From Bacteroides sp. (GTDB lineage Bacteria; Bacteroidota; Bacteroidia; Bacteroidales; Bacteroidaceae): a stretch of 37,373 bases of DNA. Positions 21,601 to 28,977 of the stretch are shown here, piece by piece. Below the pieces are notes generated by a model, which saw only the letters and a program-made list of their open reading frames with translations, was not told the DNA's origin and ran no database searches. The stretch's first letter is position 1. Each line of letters opens with the position of its first letter. The stretch is from positions 1-37,373 of the forward strand of contig DXOJ01000235.1 of the NCBI GenBank assembly GCA_019412865.1, read 5' to 3'. The position numbers and the translations under genes are program-made.

Positions 21601-22787
21601 TGTTATTGAAAACCGGTCACAACGATGCCTACCGGGGTGCTTTGAAAGATTATTTCGAGATAGATATCACCGATAACGGAATCGGTATTGACAAAAACAA
21701 AATAGAACAAATATTCGAACGTTTCTATCAGATTGACAACGACATGACACAATCTAATTTCGGTACAGGAATCGGACTGCATCTTTCACGGTCGTTAGTG
21801 GAACTGCACCACGGCATCATCAAAGCAGAAAACCGCGAAGACGGACAAGGAACCCGTTTCATCATCCGCCTGCCGTTAGGTAGTAATCACTTGAAAGCAG
21901 AAGAACTGGAAAATCCTGAAGAAACCGGAAGCGAACCAACAATCTCCCAACTTCCCAAAGATTCGATCTATGAAACGGAAGAAGAAAACAAAACTAACGA
22001 GTACAGGAAACCCAAAGCAAAAACACGTTATCGCGTCTTAATCGTAGAAGATGATGAAGAAATACGCCGCTACATACGTAGCGAACTGGATAGTGATTTC
22101 CGTATCTATGAATGTACAAATGGACGGGAAGGACTGGAAACCATTTTGAAGGAGAAACCCGATCTCGTCATCAGTGATGTTATGATGCCCGAAATGGATG
22201 GGATCACTCTCTGCCGGAAAATAAAACAGAATATCAATATCAATCATATACCGATTATATTATTAACCGCCAAATCGAAAGCCGAAGACCAAATCGAAGG
22301 GCTTGAAATTGGAGCAGATGCTTATATCGTAAAACCATTCAACACTGAATTATTACGAACTACTATCAGTAATCTGATAGCCAATCGGGAAAGACTGCGC
22401 GGCAAACTGGTAGGTGAACAACAAGTAGAAGAAAAAATAACAAAGATAGAAATGAAGTCCAATGATGAGATCTTGATGAGTAAAGTAATGAAAACCATCA
22501 ATGACCATCTTGCCGACCCTACCCTTAATGTAGAGATGCTGGCAGCCAACGTTGGAATGAGCCGCGTACATATGCACCGCAAATTAAAGGAGTTGACTAA
22601 TCAGTCAGCACGAGATTTCATTCGTTCTATCAGACTGAAACAAGCTGCCAATCTGCTACGTGAGAAGAATCTAAGCGTTTCGGAAGTTGCATACGCTACA
22701 GGCTTCTCCAACCTCTCTCATTTTTCCAATACATTCAGAGACTTTTACGGAATTTCACCGAGTGAATATAAAGAACAACAGATGTAA
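18654..22787 (+). CDS. Hybrid two-component system regulator (HTCS) of the xylan PUL
   Basis: The 1377-aa protein joins sensor, kinase, receiver and DNA-binding domain in one chain. After a signal segment (about 1-26), repeated propeller motifs such as GFIWIATENGLNKFDG and NLWVGTYGSGLY fill about residues 35-690, two seven-bladed propellers. A Y_Y_Y domain follows (about 700-790), then a membrane helix (about 800-822). The HisKA site is His853 (SHEIRTP), followed by HATPase_c (DNGIGI, GTGIGLHLS). The receiver has Asp1175 (ISDVMMPEMDG). The AraC-type HTH ends the protein. The periplasmic propellers should bind a xylan-derived oligosaccharide. Divergent from susC, it probably acts on the GTTACA arrays. 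An ATG two codons downstream (18660) is an alternative start. Confidence 0.96.
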   Translation: MSMKAQILFLFSIYCFLIGSTPVMKAQTGKFYSTDKELSNSLINAVYQDRKGFIWIATENGLNKFDGTRFSIYRHNATDSTSLKNNYVRTLFEDSRGNFWIGCINGLQRYDRATDNFHELFISRKDGRKNPHITSIIERRNGDLWIATSGQGAISLKKNSNPASFHIETELTDRIGSNYLNVIFEDSRQNLWIATEEKGLYRYSPENKELKSYKAPYHIAGDDVSAICEDAHGQIFVGTLTKGLFRLSSRQEGNFEPVLYQNRMNLNIRTLIIDTRGKLIIGTDGEGVKEYQPQQDIIVDSEINADPFDFSKSKVHSLIEDKDHNLWLGIFQKGLILVPGISNKFDYYGYKSIHNNTIGSSCVMAIHTDEQATIWIGTDNDGLYAINDQGKQLRHYTHQAGNPQSVPGTILCLYEDSNQELWLGSYFDGLARMNKQTGTCQDATSLLQGNLNAGKPKVSCIIEDKNKNLWVGTYGSGLYKINLPTQHVTYYESTRNENDDWSINRLPNDWISYLLEDREGMIWIGTYKGLAVLNPQTDNFINYKKQNNLLPGYVVYSLLESSNGEIWAGTSEGLVCLNKDRLTPVLFTTADGLPSDIICGLAEDEKKNIWISTHQGISKLNPPEKKFINYYAGDGLQGNEFTRTAVFKDKRGKIFFGGTNGVTAFYPQDITEIKKEMNVLITGFHVANRPVKKGDKSGNNVITDTAVMDTEQFTLAYNENTFSIDFSVLEFSNPDRISYQYKIKELGDEWISTQPGTNRVTYSSLKPGKYTFSVQARDHNNFSNIRTVTIAITPPWYQTWWAKVIWGCLGALLIYALTMYILSRIRHRQEVMRQKHMEQINEAKLQFFINISHEIRTPMTFIISPLEKLLAEHSEKQPVYLMIYRNAQRILRLINQLMDIRKLDKGQMHLKFRETDIVGFINDLMQTFNYQAQKKNITFTFEKELEGADSLKVWIDLNNFDKVLMNVLSNAFKYTHEGGNIEVLLKTGHNDAYRGALKDYFEIDITDNGIGIDKNKIEQIFERFYQIDNDMTQSNFGTGIGLHLSRSLVELHHGIIKAENREDGQGTRFIIRLPLGSNHLKAEELENPEETGSEPTISQLPKDSIYETEEENKTNEYRKPKAKTRYRVLIVEDDEEIRRYIRSELDSDFRIYECTNGREGLETILKEKPDLVISDVMMPEMDGITLCRKIKQNININHIPIILLTAKSKAEDQIEGLEIGADAYIVKPFNTELLRTTISNLIANRERLRGKLVGEQQVEEKITKIEMKSNDEILMSKVMKTINDHLADPTLNVEMLAANVGMSRVHMHRKLKELTNQSARDFIRSIRLKQAANLLREKNLSVSEVAYATGFSNLSHFSNTFRDFYGISPSEYKEQQM

Positions 22788-22796
22788 CAAACAGAA

Positions 22797-22823
22797 TTAG
22801 ACTTGTTACAAACAAGAATCTAA
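22797..22823. terminator. Hairpin between convergent regulator and pullulanase genes
   Basis: TTAGACTTGT (22797-22806) pairs with ACAAG and TCTAA (22812-22823) around a 2-base bulge and a 5-base loop. No clear T-run follows, so termination activity is uncertain. Confidence 0.35.
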
Positions 22824-22867
22824 ATTAGAAAGAAAGCCGTTATTGATATGACAAATAATGACTAAAG

Positions 22868-24874
22868 CTACTTATACATAATCAATGCAGACTGTCCGGG
22901 AATAATTACTTCCGGTCCGATCTGCGTACCTAATCCACGCACATCTATCACACCATCTTTGCATACCACTGTATATTTACCAACAGGCACTTCCAAACGC
23001 GCAGGAGTCATACGGGAATTAAAAGCCACGATAATATCTTCCCAACTATCTCCGTTCGCATGATCCTTCAGGCGGAATGCAATCAGGTTTTGTCCTTCCA
23101 CCGGAAGAAACTCCAGATGTTTCCGAACCCTTTCCGCATCTCCCATACGGAAAGCGGGATGGGACTTACGCAGATCTATGAGTCGCTTATAATACATGAA
23201 AACATCTCCGTTCGTCGTTTTACGTCGCCAATCGATAGCATTGACTGCATCCGGACTCTTATAACTATTATCCACCCCTTGTTTATCGCGCATCACTTCT
23301 TCTCCCGCATAGATAAAAGGAATACCTTGCGAAGTGAAGACTACCGTCTGCGCAAGCTTATCAAGCCGGACCAGTTGCTCGGGAGTAGCTCCCGGCATAC
23401 TTGCTTTCAAGCGATCAACAAGACACAAACCGTCATGGCAGGAAACGTAGCTAATCATCTGGGTAGGCTGCTCCGCCCACGGTTTCTGACTGTAATTAAC
23501 AGAATCACACCGTACTTGCGGATGCTCAATAGCACCCACAATACCGAATTTAACACTCATTTCTGCTCCCGGAACTCCGGCGAGGAAAGCCCCTTTCTCC
23601 TTTTTCCACACAGGTCCGCAAAGCCCATCACGCAATTCATCCGAGAATACGGCAATTCCCGGCATGTGGGAAACATTCCCTTTCATTGCCAACGAATCTG
23701 CCGGATATTGGGGAGTGTCGGCTGCCCAACCTTCTCCATAAATACAAATGGTAGGATCAACCTTGTTCACCGCTTTCCGGATCTCATTCATGGTTTCAAT
23801 ATCATGCACTCCCATCAAGTCAAAACGGAAACCGTCAATATGATATTCTTTTATCCAATAAAGAACGGACTCTATCATAAACTTGCGCATCATAGGGCGT
23901 TCACTTGCCGTCTCATTACCGCATCCGGAACCATTTGCCAATGTCCCGTCTTCTTTCTGACGATAAAAATAACCGGGAACAGTACGTTCAAAATTACTTT
24001 CAACGGTATTAAAAGTATGATTATAAACCATATCCATTATCACACGGATACCAGCTCTATGCAGTGCTTGTACCATTTGTTTGAACTCTTTCACACGAGT
24101 GGCAGGTTGATAAGGATCAGTTGAATAAGAGCCATCCGGCACATTATAATTCGCCGGATCATATCCCCAGTTATAGTGGTTTTCTTCCAGTTTTGTTTCG
24201 TCGATAGAAGCATAATCAGAGGAAGGAAGAAGATGTACATGTGTCACTCCCAGTTCTATCAAGTGATCGATACCGGTCAATAACTTATCTGAATTCATGG
24301 TCCCGTGTTCAGTCAATGCGAGGTATTTACCTTTATTCTTAATTCCCGAAGTAGAATCAACCGAGAAGTCACGATGATGCATTTCATAGATAATCATATC
24401 AGCAGGAGATTTCAGAGAAGGACGCCTGTCACTCTCCCATCCCTCGGGATTTGTAGTCTTCCAGTCAATAATGGCAGCACGTTTCCCATTCACTCCGACA
24501 GCATGGGCATTGATTCCCGGCGTGTCTCCCTGCCATTTATCATTGTTTTTTACATTGAAGGCATAGAATTTACCAAGTAGGTTCTTATCTACTGAAGTTG
24601 TCCAGGTTCCATCTTCTGTGGGCTCCATCTTTACTGTTTCATAAGCATGTCCGCCTTCACCGGCATCATATAGCATCAGGCGTACTTCTTCTGCAGTTGG
24701 TGACCAAAGATAAAATTTGGTTGCCAACGGCGTATATTCCATTTCCGTAAGACTTCCCGTACGAACCGGATACAGCTCAAAAGAAGCATATTCCTTTTTC
24801 GCAGGGGAGCAGCTCATTACTGTTGTCACTGTAGTCACCCCTAATATTGCTAAATAATTACCTCCCATCTTCAT
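22868..24874 (-). CDS. pulA: Type I pullulanase-like GH13 lipoprotein
   Basis: This 668-aa protein should cut alpha-1,6 branch bonds in pullulan, starch or glycogen fragments. A lipobox (VMSC, Cys22) marks a lipoprotein; the following SPAKKE is basic rather than acidic, so a periplasmic face is more likely than the surface. A CBM48-like domain (about 45-125, KFYLWSPTAEEVRLMLYD) precedes the GH13 barrel. GH13 regions are DMVYNH, FRFDLMG (nucleophile Asp352), YGEGW (acid Glu381) and SCHDG. The YNWGYDP phrase is typical of pullulanases. It lies 51 bases downstream of ruvC and has an unusually strong Shine-Dalgarno (AGGGGAGG, 24880-24887) for Bacteroides, so it may be translated independently. 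It is not part of the xylan locus. Confidence 0.88.
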   Translation of the reverse strand: MKMGGNYLAILGVTTVTTVMSCSPAKKEYASFELYPVRTGSLTEMEYTPLATKFYLWSPTAEEVRLMLYDAGEGGHAYETVKMEPTEDGTWTTSVDKNLLGKFYAFNVKNNDKWQGDTPGINAHAVGVNGKRAAIIDWKTTNPEGWESDRRPSLKSPADMIIYEMHHRDFSVDSTSGIKNKGKYLALTEHGTMNSDKLLTGIDHLIELGVTHVHLLPSSDYASIDETKLEENHYNWGYDPANYNVPDGSYSTDPYQPATRVKEFKQMVQALHRAGIRVIMDMVYNHTFNTVESNFERTVPGYFYRQKEDGTLANGSGCGNETASERPMMRKFMIESVLYWIKEYHIDGFRFDLMGVHDIETMNEIRKAVNKVDPTICIYGEGWAADTPQYPADSLAMKGNVSHMPGIAVFSDELRDGLCGPVWKKEKGAFLAGVPGAEMSVKFGIVGAIEHPQVRCDSVNYSQKPWAEQPTQMISYVSCHDGLCLVDRLKASMPGATPEQLVRLDKLAQTVVFTSQGIPFIYAGEEVMRDKQGVDNSYKSPDAVNAIDWRRKTTNGDVFMYYKRLIDLRKSHPAFRMGDAERVRKHLEFLPVEGQNLIAFRLKDHANGDSWEDIIVAFNSRMTPARLEVPVGKYTVVCKDGVIDVRGLGTQIGPEVIIPGQSALIMYK

Positions 24875-24925
24875 TTAAACCTCCCCTAGATATTTCCTTT
24901 ATATCTATCCCTATAATCAGTCGCT

Positions 24926-25492
24926 TTACTTCACCTTATCCGGATTCTTCGCTATAAAATCCTTCCAGCTATTATAACCTTTTTCCATTGTCGGCCGCCC
25001 CATTTGCAGGAAATGACAATAGGCTGCTGCCAATCCGTCTGTTGCATCCATAAAAGTAGGCATATCCTCTTTGGGAAAGCGCAACATCCGCTGCAACATA
25101 TCCGCTACCTGTTCTTTGGATGCCTGCCCGTTTCCGGTGATAGCCATCTTTATCTTCAAAGGAGCATATTCCGTAATCGGAATATCCCGACTCAACGCCA
25201 CTGCCATCGCTACCCCCTGTGCACGGCCCAACTTCAACATCGATTGTACATTTTTACCGAAGAAAGGCGCTTCAATAGCCAGCTCATCAGGCAGATAACT
25301 TTCAATAATGCTCAATACCCGTTCATGGATATGGCGAAGTTTCAGATAGTGGTTGGCAAATTTACGCAAGTCGATAATCCCCATCGCAATCATTTCGGGC
25401 TTGGTTCCTTTCACTCTTAGAACACCGTATCCCATGATTGTCGTACCGGGGTCAATCCCCAGGATTATCTTTTCTTTTACCGGTTGAATCAC
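24926..25492 (-). CDS. ruvC: Holliday junction resolvase RuvC
   Basis: The 188-aa endonuclease resolves four-way DNA junctions with RuvAB. The four acidic catalytic residues are present: Asp14 (GIDPGTT), Glu74 (LAIEAPFF), and Asp149 and Asp152 (DATD). The phrase [14 protein letters not shown] is a family hallmark. The start overlaps the end of the DUF4286 gene by 4 bases, a sign of translational coupling. The C-terminus is slightly longer than in E. coli. Confidence 0.96.
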   Translation of the reverse strand: MIQPVKEKIILGIDPGTTIMGYGVLRVKGTKPEMIAMGIIDLRKFANHYLKLRHIHERVLSIIESYLPDELAIEAPFFGKNVQSMLKLGRAQGVAMAVALSRDIPITEYAPLKIKMAITGNGQASKEQVADMLQRMLRFPKEDMPTFMDATDGLAAAYCHFLQMGRPTMEKGYNSWKDFIAKNPDKVK

Positions 25493-25791
25493 TCTATCAC
25501 CTCCATCAAGGTCGGAAACCCGATCACTTTATCTTTAAATATTTTTGCCAGTTCGTCATTTAGCCGCACTCCCTGTTCCAGATGCCAGCGATGTAGTAAT
25601 CCACTGCTTTCCACCTCCCATTGCAAAGAATACGCACTTCCTTCTTCCCGATGACTTAATATCCTGCAAATGCGCGGTGCCTTCAACGTACCGTGTTTCT
25701 GTACTTCAGGAATATAACTCTCTTTTATCCAAATCATGAAATTGTCGTGAACGTCATCGTCCACTTGAAAAGTTGTATTATAAATCAGCAT
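25489..25791 (-). CDS. DUF4286 family small protein
   Basis: The 100-aa protein starts [18 protein letters not shown] and has the conserved [10 protein letters not shown] stretch of DUF4286, a small Bacteroidetes family of unknown function with a ferredoxin-like beta-alpha-beta look. It has no signal peptide and should be cytoplasmic. It is the first gene of an operon with ruvC (4-base overlap). The -7 box at 25819-25826 leaves a leader of about 20 nt. Confidence 0.85.
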   Translation of the reverse strand: MLIYNTTFQVDDDVHDNFMIWIKESYIPEVQKHGTLKAPRICRILSHREEGSAYSLQWEVESSGLLHRWHLEQGVRLNDELAKIFKDKVIGFPTLMEVIE

Positions 25792-25818
25792 ATCTTAATT
25801 TCATACTATTATTTACCG

Positions 25819-25826
25819 CAAACATA
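25819..25826 (-). promoter_or_regulatory. -7 box of the DUF4286-ruvC operon
   Basis: The minus strand reads TATGTTTG followed by CGG. It is one arm of a near-perfect 11-bp inverted repeat whose other arm is the tRNA promoter (25850-25857). Confidence 0.6.
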
Positions 25827-25849
25827 GCAATTATTTCAGAATAATGCAT

Positions 25850-25857
25850 TATATTTG
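25850..25857 (+). promoter_or_regulatory. -7 box of the tRNA-Ala gene
   Basis: The sequence TATATTTG followed by CGG matches TAnnTTTG, about 50 bp before the mature tRNA. It is divergent from, and mirror-symmetric with, the DUF4286 promoter. Confidence 0.6.
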
Positions 25858-25906
25858 CGGCAACAAAAAAGATTCGTTTACAAACGTTATCATATAAGAT
25901 AGAAAA

Positions 25907-25980
25907 GGGGCGTTAGCTCATCTGGCTAGAGCGCGACACTGGCAGTGTCGAGGTGATCGGTTCGAGTCCGATACGCTCCA
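25907..25980 (+). tRNA. tRNA-Ala (anticodon GGC)
   Basis: The 74 nt fold into a full cloverleaf. Acceptor arm GGGGCGT pairs with ACGCTCC and contains the G3-U70 wobble that identifies alanine tRNAs. The anticodon stem CGACA/TGTCG holds loop CTGGCAG with anticodon GGC, which reads GCC and GCU. The T arm is ATCGG/CCGAT and the discriminator is A. The CCA end is not encoded (the next bases are CTT). A terminator follows at 25987-26020. Confidence 0.95.
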
Positions 25981-25986
25981 CTTTTT

Positions 25987-26020
25987 AAAAGAGCAATTTC
26001 CAAAAGAGTTGCTCTTTTTT
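25987..26020 (+). terminator. Intrinsic terminator of tRNA-Ala
   Basis: AAAAGAGCAA (25987-25996) pairs with TTGCTCTTTT (26009-26018) around a 12-base loop, followed by TT. The end of the T-run is also the proposed -33 box of the ATPase gene. Confidence 0.8.
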
Positions 26021-26048
26021 GATAGCCTTCTTGAAGTAATTATATTGT
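26018..26048 (+). promoter_or_regulatory. Promoter of the ATPase-nuclease pair
   Basis: TTTG (26018-26021) lies 19 bp before TATATTGT (26041-26048), which differs from TAnnTTTG by one base. The start would be near 26055, about 23 nt before the ATG. Confidence 0.5.
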
Positions 26049-26077
26049 ACGAATCAGAACCAAGTTATTTGATAATT

Positions 26078-27076
26078 ATGGAGCGCAAACTTATCATTCG
26101 TAATTTTGGAGCTATCGCTTCAGCAGATATTGCATTGAAAGACTTCAATATCTTCATAGGTGAACAAGGAGCCGGAAAGAGCACAGTGGCCAAACTAATT
26201 ACTATCTTCGAGAATAGTAGGGATAAAGTTTTGAAGGTTGATTCCGACTATTTAATGACTAAGTTCTCCGAGTACAATATTATTTCGTATTTTAATCCGG
26301 ACAGCTATATTAGTTATTCTTCAGAACAAGGAGATATCACCTACGAAGATGGTTCCTTCAATTTCACTTTTTCGTACCATTCGACAAGCCATAATTTATA
26401 CATTCCGGCAGAACGCTTCTTCATTAGTACATTCTCCCGCTCCATAGCTACTTTGGTGTTGTCCAAAGCACCTATACCAGTCACATTGTTGGAATTTGCC
26501 TCTTTCTATGAAAAAGCAAAGAACCTATTCGTAAATTATCAAGTTCCTATTTTCAATATAATATTCCAAGTCCGTGAGGCTAGTGAGAATCTAGTTTTAA
26601 GCAATTATGATAAAATCATTCCATTCAAAGACGCATCGTCGGGTATTCAATCCGTCGTACCCTTACTCATGGTTATTGATTACATCACCAAGGAGCAATC
26701 GGACACTCACTTCGTAATAGAAGAACCGGAACTTAATCTCTTTCCTGAAACTCAAATTGCTTTGCTCCAACACATAGTAAAAGAATGTCATCAGCTGACA
26801 ATAACAACTCATAGCCCATATCTACTGTCGGCTTTAAACAATATGCTAGAAGCCGGTAACGTATCTAAGTTACACCCGGAAAAAGAAGAAGAGATTGCAG
26901 CACTCATGCCTAAAAGCAGTTGGGTTGACTTTAATAAAATTACTGCCTATAAGATAGAAAAAGGACATATCATTTCTATCTTAGATAAAGAATATAACAT
27001 CATTGTCGCCGACCAAATAGACTCTACTTCAGATGAACAGGGAAGGATTTTTTCTTCATTATTAGATTTAGAATAA
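26078..27076 (+). CDS. AAA/ABC-type ATPase (AAA15/OLD-like), candidate defence ATPase
   Basis: The 332-aa protein starts at 26078 (MERKLIIRNFGAIASADI). The frame is open from 26009, but that part overlaps the tRNA terminator and is not conserved-looking. Motifs are Walker A GEQGAGKST (28-36), an IPAER phrase (109-113), signature-like DASSGIQS (185-192), Walker B FVIEEPE (212-218) and switch TTHSPYLL (243-250). Its compact layout resembles OLD/AAA15 ATPases that couple ATP binding to DNA sensing in defence systems. It has no coiled-coil arm of SMC length and no Toprim domain, so the effector must be separate. The next gene, a nuclease, begins one base after its stop. No housekeeping role is apparent. 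Confidence 0.85.
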   Translation: MERKLIIRNFGAIASADIALKDFNIFIGEQGAGKSTVAKLITIFENSRDKVLKVDSDYLMTKFSEYNIISYFNPDSYISYSSEQGDITYEDGSFNFTFSYHSTSHNLYIPAERFFISTFSRSIATLVLSKAPIPVTLLEFASFYEKAKNLFVNYQVPIFNIIFQVREASENLVLSNYDKIIPFKDASSGIQSVVPLLMVIDYITKEQSDTHFVIEEPELNLFPETQIALLQHIVKECHQLTITTHSPYLLSALNNMLEAGNVSKLHPEKEEEIAALMPKSSWVDFNKITAYKIEKGHIISILDKEYNIIVADQIDSTSDEQGRIFSSLLDLE

Positions 27077-27077
27077 T

Positions 27078-27497
27078 ATGGCAATATTCAAACAAGCCTG
27101 CACATGGGAAGTAACAGATAAGTTGCTGGTAGTAAAAGAAAATAAATGCAAATGCGTTTTCTCAAATCCCAATCAGCATCTACTCACAAAAATAAAGGTT
27201 GATGGTTGCCAAATTACTGATGGCATCAGATGTGACTACCTGATACTCGACCATTGTCACAACGAATATTTTGTTGAATTAAAGGGGAAAGATCTGCCTC
27301 ATGCTGTTGAACAACTGGAAGCCAGTATCCAGCAATTATCAGCCCCCAACCATACAATTAAAAAAAAGGCTATTATTGTATCAAGCCGTAATCCCTCCAA
27401 TGACACTTCGGTACAAAGAGCTAAAGCTATGTTCAAGAAAAAATATGGAGTAGAGCTTATACCCAAGAATATACAAATAGAAATTACAATCAAATAA
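27078..27497 (+). CDS. Small PD-(D/E)xK-like nuclease paired with the ATPase
   Basis: The 139-aa protein has no signal peptide. The core CDYLILDHCHNEYFVELKG gives Asp53 and Glu67-x-Lys69, the D-X(n)-ExK pattern of PD-(D/E)xK nucleases, followed by a helix HAVEQLEASIQQL with Gln79 and then a strand KKAIIVSS. It is near the minimum size for such a fold, so it should be a catalytic subunit steered by the ATPase. One base separates the two genes, so their translation is almost certainly coupled. I cannot assign it to a named system. It could instead be a nonfunctional relative or an RNase, but the motif spacing fits a DNA nuclease. Confidence 0.7.
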   Translation: MAIFKQACTWEVTDKLLVVKENKCKCVFSNPNQHLLTKIKVDGCQITDGIRCDYLILDHCHNEYFVELKGKDLPHAVEQLEASIQQLSAPNHTIKKKAIIVSSRNPSNDTSVQRAKAMFKKKYGVELIPKNIQIEITIK

Positions 27498-27540
27498 TAT
27501 CCCGACAAATCAGACTTCCTTTTTTTTGCATAAATAGCAA

Positions 27541-27569
27541 AAAAAGGACCTTTATTCAAGGTCCTTTTT
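27541..27569. terminator. Bidirectional terminator overlapping a stop codon
   Basis: AAAAAGGACCTT (27541-27552) and AAGGTCCTTTTT (27558-27569) form a perfect 12-bp stem with a 5-base loop. It serves both the nuclease gene (plus) and the 70-aa gene (minus). The last codons of the minus-strand gene make one arm, and its TAA begins in the loop. Confidence 0.85.
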
Positions 27570-27764
27570 AATCACTTCGTCCATTTCTTTTATACGTTTC
27601 TCACGATCTTTAATGGGACCGTCTTTCTTGTCATTCTTAAATACGTCATCGGCACGGTCGGCAACCTCGCCACTCCATTCCTCAAACTGGTCCTTAGCCG
27701 GACGACCATTCGGCTCGATATTTTCCTCGGCTATCGAATCATGCCTGTTAATCATATCATCCAT
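27552..27764 (-). CDS. Small acidic hypothetical protein (70 aa)
   Basis: I start the protein at 27764 (MDDMINRHDSIAEE); an upstream in-frame extension to 27896 is hydrophobic and AT-rich and unlikely to be translated. The 70 residues are very rich in Asp, Glu and Lys with little hydrophobic core, so it may be disordered or bind a partner. I do not recognise a family. It follows the alpha-CTD-like gene by 128 bases on the same strand and could share its transcript; I see no TAnnTTTG box in the gap. Its 3' end is fused with a terminator. Confidence 0.65.
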   Translation of the reverse strand: MDDMINRHDSIAEENIEPNGRPAKDQFEEWSGEVADRADDVFKNDKKDGPIKDREKRIKEMDEVIKKDLE

Positions 27765-27892
27765 AAGTTTTCGTTTTAAAAGTTTATGGCTATAAGACAA
27801 TACAAACGAAGAAAAGTTTTCTATTTTAATGATTTTTGAAGAAATCAGCCATGTTATTATACTATCAAAGAAACACTCCAGCCCAATCTGTG

Positions 27893-28759
27893 TCATTCAT
27901 CCAGATACCTATATAAATTGCAGTTGCCGGCAACGTCCAGTACATTCAGTTCTTTCAAGCGTTTTTCCACTTTCTTTTGTGAAACCAGCCCGAAATTCCG
28001 TAACATATCACGCAACTTCCTAAACCCATATTGAGAAGTGATTTGTAGCAGTTCCCGAAGTGTTTTTATATCAGCTTCAGAAATGATCCGCTGCGACCGA
28101 ATATCGAATTTCAATTCTGTGATAGGAGTATCAAGTAAAGCCTTTGCCGCTTTTATATCTTCGGGAATAAAAATTTCCGGATTCGTTTCTTCCGCCTCTC
28201 TCATGAACATATCATTATCAAAGCCATTTTGGCGGGATTTCATTTCATACGCCCGTACTGTTGCTCTAAGGCGGATATTTTCTTCCTTATACGTCCTAAG
28301 GAATCCCGCTTGAGATTTTATTTCCTGTACAAGTCCCTCAAATGCTTTCTGCGCTTGACGATATTTCATGCGTTTCCGGACACTAAAATCCTTAATATTT
28401 CCTTGTAAGACGGTATAAAGAAATAGTTGCCGTCTTTCATCATTCCTTATCATTCCGGCAAGCTCCTTTATTATTAACCGGATCAATGGGGTCAACTCTT
28501 TCAGTGATTGAAGTAGAAAAAATTCCTCTTCATTTTCCTTCATCTTCTCATCCATCCGGCGTTTGTGTTCTTCTTCGGAAAGACTGAACCGGATATTTCG
28601 TTCAAGACAATCCGTCAGACTGTTTTCATCAAGCATTAGATAATCGCCGACTTCTGAATAAATAATCTCTTGCCTTTTACACCAAGTAATAATACGTCTG
28701 GTAGATACCTGATACTTGGTTGCCGCTTCTTCAATACCAATCCATTGTTTTGTTGTCAT
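27893..28759 (-). CDS. HTH protein with RNA-polymerase alpha-CTD-like C-terminus
   Basis: The 288-aa protein starts at 28759 (MTTKQWIGIEEAATKYQVS). Residues 6-48 look like an excisionase/MerR-type helix-turn-helix. Residues 60-180 are helical and charged, with a possible second HTH (about 118-150) and a coiled coil. Residues 212-273 resemble the C-terminal domain of the RNA polymerase alpha subunit: ITELKFDIRSQ...IKTLRELLQIT...RNFGLVSQKKVEKRL. Arg221 aligns with E. coli alpha R265, the main UP-element contact, and Asn255, Gly257 and Ser260 match N294, G296 and S299. It is probably a DNA-binding regulator. Its targets are unknown. A long structured leader precedes it. In-frame codons up to 28936 lie in that leader and are not counted. 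Confidence 0.75.
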   Translation of the reverse strand: MTTKQWIGIEEAATKYQVSTRRIITWCKRQEIIYSEVGDYLMLDENSLTDCLERNIRFSLSEEEHKRRMDEKMKENEEEFFLLQSLKELTPLIRLIIKELAGMIRNDERRQLFLYTVLQGNIKDFSVRKRMKYRQAQKAFEGLVQEIKSQAGFLRTYKEENIRLRATVRAYEMKSRQNGFDNDMFMREAEETNPEIFIPEDIKAAKALLDTPITELKFDIRSQRIISEADIKTLRELLQITSQYGFRKLRDMLRNFGLVSQKKVEKRLKELNVLDVAGNCNLYRYLDE

Positions 28760-28806
28760 ACCTCGTTTTATTTTTAGATGTATGCGTCGCAACCAGATAT
28801 AAAAAA

Positions 28807-28977
28807 AGGTGCGAACGATACATGTATTTCCTAGTAGAGGTAGTCGCATACCCATAGATGAAAAATACAGTATGCCCGCACCAGAACTTATATATCGATA
28901 GGGATATAAGCTTGGCACGGACATTTGATTTATCATCTATTCGAAAATGCGACTTTCCTACTAATAAATTAAATGTC
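28807..28977 (-). repeat. Nested, partly exclusive inverted repeats in a leader
   Basis: Arms are 28964-28977 with 28918-28931 (13 of 14 pair), 28869-28874 with 28845-28850 (GCATAC/GTATGC), and 28876-28881 with 28807-28812 (GGTGCG/CGCACC). A further arm, 28946-28962, sits in the first loop and can pair with 28831-28848 (TAGTAG and AGTCGCAT blocks). That pairing would break the GCATAC hairpin. Confidence 0.55.

Noticed and set aside
22805..22810. GTTACA after the regulator gene as a further operator
   Set aside because: Single copy, no 21-bp partner, and it lies between convergent genes inside a hairpin.
28760..28936. 59-codon N-terminal extension of the HTH/alpha-CTD protein
   Set aside because: The segment consists of the hairpin arms of the leader and is not protein-like; the HTH begins right after the inner ATG.
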